From Chara braunii (lineage: Eukaryota > Streptophyta > Charophyceae > Charales > Characeae): a stretch of DNA of 23,410 nucleotides. Below, piece by piece: positions 8,294 through 16,825 of the stretch; positions within the stretch are counted from its first letter, which is position 1, and each line of letters opens with the position of its first letter. The DNA lies in NCBI GenBank assembly GCA_003427395.1, contig BFEA01000390.1, forward strand, positions 1,005,413 through 1,028,822. Direction: 5' to 3'. A model generated the notes under the pieces. The model was not told where the DNA came from. It was given only the letters and a program-made list of their open reading frames with translations, and did not search any database. The position numbers were made by a program, and so were the translations under genes.

Positions 8294-8622
8294 CCAAAGG
8301 TGGCAACTGGGTAACCGTTGCCCGTACCCGACCGTACCCAACTGTAACCGGCAGGTTATGGGCAGGTACGGGTACCCTTCCGGAGGGGGCCATCGGTATG
8401 GGCAGGCATAAATTTTATTTGTGGATTTCAGGACAGGCACGGTTGCACTGCGTGGAGATCACGGGCAGGCATGGGCGGGTACTGGCGGTGAAAATGGAAA
8501 AAAGCAGGTATGGGCGGCCAAGGAAAAAAAAAGCATGGGTACAGCCGTTATAGGGTGGTGAAAAAAAAAAAACAGATGGGTATGGGCGGGTAAGCAATTC
8601 TATCGGGTAACCGTGCATAACA
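8294..8622. mobile_element. Possible non-autonomous hAT-like element or terminal region
   Basis: It begins CAAAGGTGGCAACTGGGTAA followed by CCCGTACCC, and ends GGGTAACCGTGCATAACACC with a preceding GGGTATGGGCGGG. Between lie repeated subterminal-like motifs, GGGC(A/G)GG at 8360, 8400, 8463, 8473 and 8584, interleaved with A-runs. Plant hAT elements often have termini of the form CAGNGGTGNCAA...GGGTAACGGGTACCC with many short GGGTACGGG-type motifs inside. The ends match only partly and I found no 8-bp target duplication, so this is a hypothesis. Confidence 0.3.
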
Positions 8623-8807
8623 CCTTCCCCCCCCTCTTCCCAGGAAATATGCAGACCGGCGGAGCTGTTTTTTTCTTAGGCACAATTTTTTCCCCTGGCG
8701 CGAACGACAAGAAAAAGATTTCAGGAAATAGCCTCCCAACTTCAAAATTGGCCACTTTCGAAATTGGAAGGCTCCAGCCTCGCCAGGGAGTTCCCCCTTG
8801 GAAATCG

Positions 8808-8827
8808 GCCGCCCGTTGTCGGGCGGC
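8808..8827. repeat. Perfect GC-rich hairpin
   Basis: GCCGCCCG (8808-8815) and CGGGCGGC (8820-8827) with loop TTGT. The surrounding stretch 8640-8860 has no supported gene. Confidence 0.6.
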
Positions 8828-8864
8828 TGCCTACCAGCCGAGGGCACTCCTTGACAAAACATGA

Positions 8865-10200
8865 CTTGTTTTTCTTGGTTGTTTTATTTGTTTCGCACGT
8901 TTGATGCATAGGTGCACGAGGCTTGAGGGTCTTTTTTGGGAAGTTTGTTTTTTATTTTACTAACGAACAAGGAAACAGGCGGTCGAGGCCGGGTCGTGAG
9001 TCAGGCCGAAAGCGGACCAAAGATCTGAGTTTTCAACGACAAGCGCAGAAAACGCAGGATGGGAGGAGACGCCAATGGTACGAGGGAGAGAACGCTGACA
9101 AAAGGGCTTACCGAGGAAAGGGTAGGGAGGAAAGGGTAGGGCCAACGAATACTGGCAGCCATGACTCCTGCCGATGATCCCGGGGAGGGTGTGTGGTCAG
9201 CCACGGTTCCAGAGCTTGGGGGGGGGAGCGGCTGTGAAGGGGCGATGGTCAGCCTGAATATGGGAGCGGTCGGCTCCGCGTGACGCCAAAACCTGTGAGG
9301 GGAAGCCTCAATACAAAACAGGGTGATCGGAGGAGGGGGAGCAACGAATCCGAATGGGAGTGATCAAGTTCTGATCGATGCGGATGACATGATCCGATGG
9401 CCGGCAGGCGAGACAACTGCGCCTCTGGAGTCCGACAAAGCTGATATGGTCGGTGCTCTGCCACGCGGAGGAGATGAAAAGGGGAGATGGTGGCGAAAGG
9501 ATGATGTGGGGTCCCTATTCGCTAGCCTCAACTGTATCGAATTCGGTTGTGATCTCTGAGTGGCCAAATTCAAGACTGCAGAAGGTGCGCGCGCCTCGAA
9601 GTTCTTGATAACTGAACAAGGGCTAAGAGGAGCCGCGCGCGTATTCACGGGGTGACTCATACGGAGGAAAGGACTGCGACCGCGAGGCCTAGAAGGAGGG
9701 TGTCACCAGGATCAAGAAGACGCGGATGAGCTAGAGCGGTTAAAGAAGAAGCGCGTGCGCACCTTTCCTGATAACCAAACGGGAAGACGGTGGCCCAAGT
9801 ATAAGGAACGAGGTGAGCACAACCTGAGAGCGGGAGAGAAAGCCACAGACACCTGAAGGTGGAGTGTGAAGGAAACTCGGTGGATTGGACGGGAAATTGA
9901 AATTTTCATAAAAGTTTGAAATTGGCGTCGGGAGAGCTCTACAACCAGCTGAAGTAGGAGTAGAAGGGCAGTGATTCGTCGGGACTGAAAAAGGGAGGAT
10001 CGACGAGAGAGGGCTCTCGTCCGAACAGGAGTATAAGGAGGAAGACAGGGAAAGAAGGGGGGGGAGGTGCAGAGGCGCACGGATCGATCAGTACGTACGT
10101 CGCCAAATGACGTACCACGAGCGAAGTTGGGGGTGTACGCAGATGCGAGCGCTTGTAGCCAGATAGTTCTCGCTAGCGCTCGAGGTCGAGCTAATGACAG
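8865..10200. other. Purine-rich, unassigned
   Basis: The plus strand is markedly G/A-rich from about 8950 onward. Frames are open in several phases because of composition, not coding. No recognisable motif, splice pattern or transposon end was found. Confidence 0.45.
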
Positions 10201-10391
10201 TCCGAGAGGGAGAGAGAGAAAGGGGGTTGCGAACAGAAGCGCACGTAGGCGGGCCAGCCGCGCACAGCGCGTTCCATCGCGCGAGTGAAGACCGAGAGAG
10301 AGAGAGAGAGAGGAAGGGGGCTGCCAACCGAGGCGCACGTAGGCGGGCCAGGCGCGCACGGCGCATTCCATCGCGCGAGTGGAAGCAGCGA
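10201..10391 (+). repeat. 94-bp tandem duplication next to an assembly gap
   Basis: Two adjacent copies of a unit made of a (GA)n tract plus a GC-rich segment. The shared core GCGCACGTAGGCGGGCCA occurs at 10239 and 10333 (offset 94), followed by CATCGCGCGAGTG in both. The second copy runs into (GA)n and then the N gap, so the true copy number may be higher. Confidence 0.8.
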
Positions 10392-10402
10392 GAGAGAGAG
10401 AG

Positions 10403-10492
10403 NNNNNNNNNNNNNNNNNNNNNNNNNNNNNNNNNNNNNNNNNNNNNNNNNNNNNNNNNNNNNNNNNNNNNNNNNNNNNNNNNNNNNNNNNN
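10403..10492. other. Assembly gap, 90 N
   Basis: Ninety Ns flanked by (GA)n on both sides. The gap lies inside a dinucleotide repeat and probably also within a tandem array of the 94-bp unit, a typical cause of assembly failure. Confidence 0.99.

Positions 10493-10562
<70 letters not shown>
10493..10562 (+). repeat. (GA)35 microsatellite
   Basis: Seventy bases of uninterrupted GA directly after the gap. GAGA tracts of this kind occur in plant promoters and 5' UTRs, but nothing here identifies a transcript. Confidence 0.95.
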
Positions 10563-10564
<2 letters not shown>

Positions 10565-11228
10565 AAGAGAGGGAACGAGAAAAGAGATCGAGAGAGAAGG
10601 GGGGGGCCATTGCAGCGTACGGAGTGGCGTTTGCGCATTCGGGGGCGTTCAGTGGAAAGGCGTCCAGGAGTCCGAGCGCAGGTCGCGTACGGGCGAGTGT
10701 CGAGCAGCGTCGTCCGCGAGCTAGCAACCCAAGCTGAGGAGGAGAAGGTACGAGAGGAGCTCGCCTCGTTCGGGATCGAAGCTCTCGAGAGCTCGCGTTA
10801 GCCTACCAGCTGACGAGGAGAGAGCGAGAGAGGAAAGGGGAAGTAAGAGAGAGAGAGGGGGAAGAGGAGGGACGCAACGGTCGAGACGCTCGGAAAAGGG
10901 GCCCGCGACGACGCGCGCACGAAGGAACGGAAGGGCTTTAAGCAGTCCTCGCACACAGAGAGGGGCCGTGTTCACGAAGCTCGAAGGGAAGCGAGGAGGC
11001 GGGAGCCCAAGCAGGCGAGCGCGGGCCGATAAGAGGCAGAGCCGGGTGGAAGAGCGCTAGCAGCTCCACGCTTAAGGACTCTCTACCTAGCCGCCGCGAG
11101 GGGCTAGCGAGCCACAAGCAGGAACCTGACTCATTAAATGGAGACGGGACGACTACTCGAAGATACGACCTTCATTGAGGGATACGGCTTGGTCATCCTT
11201 TCAGGGACTTCTTACTTCCTACAGCTCT
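10563..11228. other. Purine-rich unassigned stretch
   Basis: Continues the G/A-rich composition to about 11030, with no supported gene, and then changes to mixed composition before the tandem array at 11229. Confidence 0.4.
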
Positions 11229-12075
11229 GAGCGCCGAGCTCTGGATGCGAGATTGCACTGTCTCTTGTGAGCGCTGATGAGGATCTTTCAGCTCTTCGAA
11301 TTCGAAGTGACACCAGTCCGAGCTTGAATGTGCGAAGTGGTTTGGTTTTCGATTTTTTTAATCTCGTTTCTTATATTCCTGAGCGCCGAACTCTAGATTC
11401 GATGTGACAACAGTCCCAGCTTGTATGTGCGAAGTGGTTCGATTTCCGAATTTTCTTATCTCGTTTCTTATATTCCTGAGCATCGAGCTCTAGATGCGAG
11501 ATTGCGCTCTCTTGTGAGCGCTGACTAGCATCCTTCGGCTCTTCGGATTCGATGTGACAACAGTCCGTGCTTGTATATGCGAAGGGGTTCGGTTTTCAAA
11601 TTTTCTTCTCTTTTCTTATATTCCTGAAGCGCCAAACTCTGGATTCGATGTGACAACAGTCCCAACTTGTATGTGCAAAGTGGTTTGCTCTCCGAATTTT
11701 CTAATCTCGCTTCTTATAGCTCTTAGCGCCGAGAGATTACGTTGTCCTTGTGAGCACTGACGTGCACTCGTCAGCTCCTTGGATTCGAGGGGACAACTGT
11801 CCGAGCTTGTATGTGCAAAGTGGCTTGGTTTTCGAAAATTTCTCATTTTTCCTTCTCACTTCCTATTGCTCTAAGCATTGAACTCTGGGTGGGAGATCAC
11901 AACCTCCTCTGTAAGCGCTAACGCGCGTTCTTCTACTCTTCGGATCAAACATGACGGCTTTCCAAACTCATGTGTGCGACGCGTCTGGGTTCCTGAATTT
12001 TTCTCCATTTTCTTTGTTTCCCCTCTGCCCTTCTGGATTGCCCTGAGCATTGTGAAGGCTGACGTGAGTTCCTCA
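11229..12075 (+). repeat. Alternating long/short tandem array, higher-order period about 247 bp
   Basis: Anchors of the form GAGCGCCGAACTCT (or close variants) lie at 11229, 11381, 11478, 11626, 11724, 11872 and 12045. The intervals are 152, 97, 148, 98, 148 and 173 bp. Long units contain a segment (TGCGAGATTG...TGTGAGCGCTGA...CTCTTCGGAT) that short units lack: the short form joins CTCTGGAT directly to TCGATGTGAC. All units share TGTGACAACAGTCC, a TTGTATGTGCGAAGTGG block and a T-rich end. Two rounds of long+short give a higher-order repeat. Copies degrade towards the right end. Confidence 0.8.
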
Positions 12076-12097
12076 AGCCTTAGGATTCAAGGCAGGC

Positions 12098-12182
12098 ACC
12101 AAGAGAGAAAGAGAGAGAGAGAGAGAGGGGAAGGGAGAGGGAGAGGCAGAGAGAAAAGAGAGAGAGAGAGAGAGAGAGAGAA
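12098..12182 (+). repeat. GA-rich purine tract
   Basis: Mostly (GA)n with GGGAA interruptions over about 85 bases, roughly 300 bp before the tRNA-Asp primer-binding site. It would lie inside the 5' LTR if the LTR is long. Confidence 0.7.
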
Positions 12183-12482
12183 CGAGAAGGAAAAAACGGG
12201 GGACGGACACCGAAGTTGTCTGGGGTTGCCTTTTACGGACCCGCTGCGGAAGTTTGAGTCCGGCCTTGCAGCTCGACTTGCCCCCACGCGACTCTTAGGG
12301 GGCTTGGTTGTTCAAATCTGTCAGTCGAACCTTTGAGACTACGCCCGCCGAAAGGATGCCCGAGCTTTGAGGGGCGAGATCGATCGGCGAGGGGTTCTCG
12401 GGGCCTAACGCAGGGGGCCGCCGACTCGATAAGAACCTTCTCCGCGCGGCCCGGCTGTTGGGGGGCTCACCGGGCGACAAAT

Positions 12483-12500
12483 TGGCGTCGTTGCCGGGGA
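12483..12500 (+). other. LTR-retrotransposon primer-binding site, tRNA-Asp type
   Basis: TGGCGTCGTTGCCGGGGA matches the complement of the 3' end of plant tRNA-Asp (TGGCGCCGTTGCCGGGGA) at 17 of 18 positions. This PBS is known from Athila/Tat-type Ty3 retrotransposons. The preceding bases, GGGCGACA|AAT, give a CA LTR end at 12479 with the usual short spacer. The single mismatch is C to T in a CCG (CHG) context. A plus-strand gag remnant follows at the expected side. The LTR start is not identified. Confidence 0.7.
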
Positions 12501-12839
12501 TGGGCTTTCTCCCGCGACCTCGGCCGGCTCAAGGACCGCGGGGTGACGGAGAACGAGCGTGACAGGTGGTGGAGAGGTTCTTCCAAATATCGGCGTCAAG
12601 GTCTTCGGGGTTTATCGGCGTCTTGGCACTTCGTTTTCGGCATCGGCTTCTTCGACGCATCGACGGGGTTTTCTTCGGCTTTGGTTTATCGGGCCTGCGC
12701 GGCGACCCCTTTTTACGTCACTCCCTTTGAGACTTTTGGCTGCGTTCAAGTGGGGGTTCTGTTGGGGCCTTGTTTCCGTGTGGGGTTGTTGGTTTGTTTG
12801 GGCGCAAGGGGCTTTGGGTGACGGAAGTTCTTGGTTTTG
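12501..12839 (+). other. Retrotransposon 5' untranslated leader (inferred)
   Basis: Lies between the PBS and the recognisable gag. One frame is open through it (from 12559) but the composition (Phe/Trp/Gly-rich) is not protein-like. GGTTTTGCAG|GTCCG at about 12832-12846 resembles a splice acceptor. Confidence 0.4.
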
Positions 12840-13570
12840 CAGGTCCGCTCCGGCCCCGCTTGCGACTTCGGCCCCGCTCGCGCCTCCCAAAAATCCAGGT
12901 CAGTCTCTTGCTGGCGAAAGTCCTCTCCCTTGTCACAATTATGGTCGTGCCCTCGGTGGGATACCTCCATCAAGTGGTTTAACAGTAGGTAGTAGCGGGC
13001 AAATTCCAGTTCCTTCTTCACTTCCACCCTCGGCGATTGCTGCTACAGGCCAGCCGCATGTACAGCACCCTGTGCAACAGTTACCGCCACAGCGTCAGGT
13101 CCTCTGGTTTCACAACCAATGCAGGAGGCACAGGGCGCTATACAACCCATGTAGCGGACACCCAAGATACCCTTGTTGAGCCCTAAACCCTTCTCTGGCG
13201 ACAAGAAGAAGGAAGAGGACTTGGATACCTAGGTGAGGATTGTGCCCACATATGGGTGGCACAAGCTCACAAGGACCAAGGAAGCGATAATCGTCGTTGC
13301 GTCCTTCCTAGAAGGATCTGCAGCCAGATGGTTGAACGGAGTAGTGCAGCAGCAAGGATACAGTAGGAACTTCAATGGCTGGGCATAGGCCTCAACATTG
13401 GAGGAGTTCATACAGATGGTCTACAATAGGTGGCATGACCCTCAAGGGGCTTAGAAGGCAACTGACTCGTTGACCAGTCTAGGATCGAAGAGATACCGGA
13501 CAGTTCGCAAGGTGACAGACGTCGTAGAACGGCTCATTGTTGTTCCTGGCGTGTAGTACGAACCGCTGGT
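12840..13570 (+). pseudogene. Ty3-type retrotransposon gag, decayed
   Basis: First a Pro/Ser/Gln-rich N-terminal part (SGQIPVPSSLPPSAIAATGQ, 12982-13100 region). Then, after a frameshift at about 13100, a capsid-like domain beginning PKPFSGDKKKEEDLDT and continuing with HKLTRTKEAIIVVASFLEGS, AARWLNG, and TLEEFIQMVYNRWHDPQ. The motif order (F-G-K/D start, hydrophobic helix ending in G-A-A-x-W, then F...L/V..R W) is that of the Retrotrans_gag family. Five in-frame stops lie at 13152, 13230, 13386, 13452 and 13554, and all are TAG. After about 13570 the frame changes again and the zinc-knuckle and pol regions are absent; a hairpin array replaces them. The upstream tRNA-Asp PBS is on the same strand and probably belongs to the same element. 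Clearly non-functional. Confidence 0.8.
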
Positions 13571-13650
13571 CCTCACAACTTATTTGCGATGTCTGCCCAC
13601 AAGTTGGTCGATGAGGCCTCTGTTACATGCTGCACATGCAACACAGGTTG

Positions 13651-13916
13651 CACGGGCCATTTTCAGGCCCGTGACGTTTTCAGGCCAAAAGCTTGAAAAC
13701 AAGGGCCTACAAGCCCTGTGTCGTTTCATCTTGAAAGCCTGAAAACAAGGGCCTACATGCCCTGTGTTGCTTCAGCCTAAATCAGGGACTTTTCGACCCT
13801 GAGCCTTTTCAGCCTGAAACTGACCCTACAAGCCAAAATCGACCCTACAAGCCAAAATCGACCCGCCCTGAAACTCAGGCACCAAACCAGGGTCTTAGCA
13901 CTGGCCATTTCGGGCC
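13651..13916. repeat. Hairpin array D (GGGC/GCCC-type stems, short constant-style loops)
   Basis: Successive inverted repeats: CACGGGCC-ATTTTCA-GGCCCGTG (13651-13673), GTTTTCA...TGAAAAC (13676-13700, 11-nt loop), AGGGC-CTACAA-GCCCT (13702-13717), TTTCA-TCT-TGAAA (13724-13736), AGGGC-CTACAT-GCCCT (13748-13763), TCAGGG-ACTTTTCGA-CCCTGA (13782-13802) and GGCC-ATTTCG-GGCC (13903-13916). Two hairpins recur 46 bp apart. A perfect 19-bp tandem duplication (GACCCTACAAGCCAAAATC at 13822 and 13841) lies inside. It directly follows the gag pseudogene. Confidence 0.7.
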
Positions 13917-14150
13917 TGTTTTCAAGACAACCCCTAGTTGAGCTTCAACGCCACGGTCTGGCACGTTTCGGCATTGGCAAGGGCAGCCTCCTGGATGACC
14001 AGCACTATATAGGACTGGCCCGCCCTGCAGGCAGGTAGGTAGTTCCTAGGTACTTCCCAAGCACTTCACATGATGTTCAAGAGGCAGGAGGTAGTCTTCA
14101 AGATCCGGCAACAGCACTCTGGAGGAGCCTTGCAGTAGTAGTAGTAGTGC
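13917..14150. other. Unassigned stretch between array D and the 35-bp repeats
   Basis: No supported gene. A short (AGT)n microsatellite lies at about 14135-14148. Confidence 0.4.
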
Positions 14151-14212
14151 CAGCAGTAGTCTTCAGCGTTGGACGCTAGTAGCGTTAGCAGTATTCTTCA
14201 GCGTTGGGCGCT
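14151..14212 (+). repeat. 35-bp tandem duplication, each unit with a hairpin
   Basis: AGCAGTAGTCTTCAGCGT and AGCAGTATTCTTCAGCGT start the two units, 35 bp apart. Each holds a small hairpin: AGCGT-TGG-ACGCT (14165-14177) and AGCGT-TGG-GCGCT (14200-14212, one G-T pair). Confidence 0.55.
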
Positions 14213-14271
14213 CTTAGGGGCTAGCGTAGTACTAGAGAGAGGGAGATTGGGCAGAGGACAAGGATACTTAC

Positions 14272-14390
14272 CTGCAGCGCCATAACTCCAGCTTCGCTGT
14301 CAAGCTCATCGGTCCCGCAGGGATACTTTTCAGAATTTTCAGGTGTGCAAAAATGACTCTTTCAAATCTGTAAAATTTCGGCAAGGCTTC
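14272..14390 (-). other. Possible short exon, unrecognised
   Basis: On the minus strand, TTCCTACAG|GAAGCC (acceptor near 14393) and CGCTGCAG|GTAAGTATC (donor 14271-14266) bracket 119 nt that is open in one frame (LPKFYRFERVIFAHLKILKS, then PAGPMSLTAKLELWRC). Both splice signals are strong. The same DNA is homologous to the roughly 125-bp repeat units at 20484-20820, where the acceptor and frame are not kept. It may therefore be repeat DNA rather than a host exon. Confidence 0.25.
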
Positions 14391-14770
14391 CTGTAGGAAT
14401 AGGAGACTGCCAAGATTTATAGAAAGTTGAAAATGCAAGGACAAAACACAACTATACTTCACAACTATACTTGGGACCAACTTCTGACACTTACTTGATA
14501 GTTAGAATTGGAGATAGTCTGCACGATCCCTTCTTGAAGATGGCATCGTGAGCTAACACTGATCCTAACTCCTAGTAAGGTCAGTCCTATCTTATCCCAA
14601 GTTTCCCTCCCATCATCCATCTCTCCTACCTATAGCTCTAGCACTTAGTGAGCACATAAAGCAACTAACCTACTAAAAAAGAAGTCCCCAAAGATAGCCC
14701 CAAAATCATAAACAGGCGAGTGTAATAACATCTCTCGCCAACCCTCAAGTTCCTTTCTAGGTCGCATAGT
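14330..14770. repeat. Left module of the array A element
   Basis: Three blocks match the DNA left of array B. The first is 14370-14440 (CAAGGCTTCCTGTAGGAATA...) against 20755-20810 (CAACGCTTCCCGTAGAAAAA...). The second is CTCTAGCACTTAGTGAGCAC..AAAGCAACTAACCT (about 14636-14671) against CTCTAGCACGTGGCGAGCCT..AAAGCAACTACCT (about 20897-20932). The third is a CCAACCCTCAAGTTC...ATAGTTCATTCA block (about 14738-14778) against CCAACCCCAAGTTAT...ATAGTTCATGAA (about 21008-21043). Both modules end in CCCAACTTA at the first hairpin of their array. Confidence 0.6.
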
Positions 14771-14810
14771 TCATTCAAAAACCCTTGTTATTATCTTTTA
14801 CCTTCAACCA

Positions 14811-16345
14811 ACCCAACTTATGGATGTGATTGGTAGCACAAGCATACGTAGGGCATAGGACCAAATCATGGTGTAACCAGTTTTTGCCTAGCTTATTGAC
14901 ATAAGGCGTATGATCGGGCCGCACCAACTTATGGTGAGGCTGGTCAGCCTGAACGCTCGGCATACACAAAAAAACAAACCTCCTCAACTTATGAGGGGTC
15001 AGCCTTAGCCTGAACAAACGACAAAAGGCATATGACTAGAACACACCAACTTATGATGCTCCTAGCCAGCCCAAATAGTGACATATGGCGTAGAACCAGG
15101 CTACCCAACTTATGAGTAGTCAAGCCTAGCCTAGACAAAACCACATGCGTGAATGACCGAACAACCCGCAACTTATGTGTTCGCCCAGCCTTCGCAATAC
15201 AACAATGTTCAATGAATAAATGTACGGCATAGAACTCACCACACCAACTTATGATGTGATTAGCCTCCGCCGGAACGAGTGACATAAGGCGTATGACCGG
15301 GCCCCACCAACTTATGGTGAGGCTGTTCAGCCTAAACTTTCGGCATACACAAATAGCTGAGCCGCCTCAACATATGAGGGGTCCAGCCTCTGCCTAAACA
15401 AACGACAAAAGGCATATGACTAGGACACACCAACTTATGATGTACCTAGCCATCCCACACGATGACATATAGCATAGAACTAGGCTACTCAACTTACGAG
15501 TAGTCTAGCCCGCCTAAACAGGCAACAAGCGCGTGTGCCTGAACAACCCGCAACTTATACGTTCGCTCAGCCTCCGCAACATAACTACATTCAATAAGTA
15601 GAGTCATAAGTTCTTTCTGTCTCCAGACGAGCGGTCAGGTCACCTCAACTTATGAGGTTCCCCATCCAAACATCAACTTATGTTTAGAAAAAAAAAAATC
15701 CAAGTTGTATATTATCTCTCTGCTTTTGTGTTATCAGGGGGCATAGAACCAACTACCCAACTTATGGACGAGTCAGCCTGCCCAAAGTTACCACTCAATT
15801 TTATACTCTGAATCTTACTTGCTCCTCTGCTTTATTTGCTACCGGGTTATATGGCTAGATCTCCCAACTTATGGCGTCCGACCTGCCAATGATATACATA
15901 GTATATAGTTATATCAGATTGTATACTCAGGTTCCACTTATGTTCACGACTCATAACTTGGTCACACCAACTTACGGTGTGACTAACCTGCCAAAACAAG
16001 TAAACACAAGGCATAAGACTGATCCACACCAACTCATGGTGGGGTTAGTTTCTGCCTAGACAATCGACATAAGGCGTATGACGAGGCCGCACCATCTTAT
16101 GGTGAAGCTGGTAAGCCTGAACATTCGGCATACCCAAGGAACTGAACCACCTCAACTTATGAAGGGTCCAGCCTTTGCCTAAACAAACGACGAAAGGCAT
16201 ATAACTAGACCACAACAACTTATGGTGTGACTAGCCAGCCCACACAATGACATATAACGTAGAACCAGACTAAACTTATTAGTCTAGCTCCGCCTAAACA
16301 AGCAACAAGTGCGTGTGGCCGAACAACCCGCAACTTATGCGTTCG
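14811..16345. repeat. Hairpin array A: 24 hairpins with a constant AACTTAT loop
   Basis: The heptamer AACTTAT or a one- to two-base variant occurs at 14815, 14873, 14926, 14986, 15048, 15107, 15170, 15246, 15309, 15369, 15432, 15491, 15552, 15647, 15675, 15759, 15866, 15969, 16031, 16094, 16154, 16217, 16273 and 16332; 18 are exact. Spacing is mostly 56-63 bp. The flanks differ yet pair: CACC/GGTG (14926), CCTC/GAGG (14986), CTACTC/GAGTAG (15491), ACCTC/GAGGT (15647), GTCACACC/GGTGTGAC (15969), AGACTA/TAGTCT (16273), CGC/GCG plus GAAC/GTTC (16332). Ten of 24 have at least four flush Watson-Crick pairs; most others have one mismatch or a shorter stem; 15048 and 15552 are weak. A higher-order unit of six hairpins (about 383 bp) is repeated from 14926, 15309 and about 16094. 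Linkers share GGCRTA..AC on the left and GCC-rich blocks on the right. No reading frame runs through the array. Confidence 0.85.
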
Positions 16346-16556
16346 CTCAACCTCCGCAACACAACAACAAATAATGTCACAATCTCATTCTGTCTAAATT
16401 CACACAGATAATCCAACTTTACATACATATTTGCCAATTTTACCTTTCAGATCATGTCCTGAATTCGAAACAAACAAAGGCAATTAGCTTTCTCAGTCAT
16501 ACTTACAGGCACACAATAGCAAAGGGTTGGAGCAGATCGCACGCGTAAAACGAGCA

Positions 16557-16825
16557 TTATACCTGAGTGTTGCCAGCCTCCAAAACCCCGCCTAGGCTCT
16601 GACATAGCTTTCGCAATCGGTGGGCTGACCTCCCACAAGCTCCCGCCTGCCGCCTTCCTCTCGTAAACTCATTCTACACTTAAGAGTAAGAAGGGCAGAA
16701 GGAGATAAGTCAGACTCTCGAGATCCAAGAGAAGGCCAACTCAACTCACATGAAGGGGGCTTGTAATCTTCAATCACCTGAGGGCCCCGCAATGGTGGCC
16801 AAAAACAATGCAGTGAAGTCGGCCA
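16557..16825 (-). repeat. Right module of the array A element
   Basis: Homologous to 21943-22225. Shared blocks are TACCTG, TCGCAATCGGTGGG/CCGCAATCAGTGGG, TCCCGCCTGCCGCCTTCCTC (identical), AGACTCTC.AGATCCA.GAGA and GAGGGCCCCGCAATGGTGGC (identical). On the minus strand both copies end in CAG|GTATA at the array side (16562 and 21948), a conserved possible splice donor. A minus-strand ORF covers this copy (17032-16592), but the frame is only partly conserved in the other copy, so I prefer a non-coding reading. Copy 2 has an insertion of about 27 bp. Confidence 0.75.

Noticed and set aside
8281-8620. Plus- and minus-strand ORFs in the G-rich motif region as genes
   Set aside because: Frames are open because of repeated short motifs and A-runs; no protein family features.
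9712-10727. Very long open frames on both strands around the N gap (Ser-Leu or Arg-Glu repeats)
   Set aside because: They are produced by (GA)n/(TC)n and by Ns translated as X; no protein-like composition outside the repeat.
13149-13556. TAG recoded as sense in the gag
   Set aside because: Frameshifts and loss of downstream domains show simple decay, and one TAA stop occurs in the integrase remnant; nothing else suggests a variant code.
14775-16345. Repeated minus-strand HKLG-type peptides in array A suggesting a repeat protein
   Set aside because: The frame changes from unit to unit and stops are frequent; conservation follows DNA pairing, not codons.
14811-16345. CRISPR array
   Set aside because: The conserved part is only about 7 bases, flanks covary, spacers are themselves related, and the context is eukaryotic.
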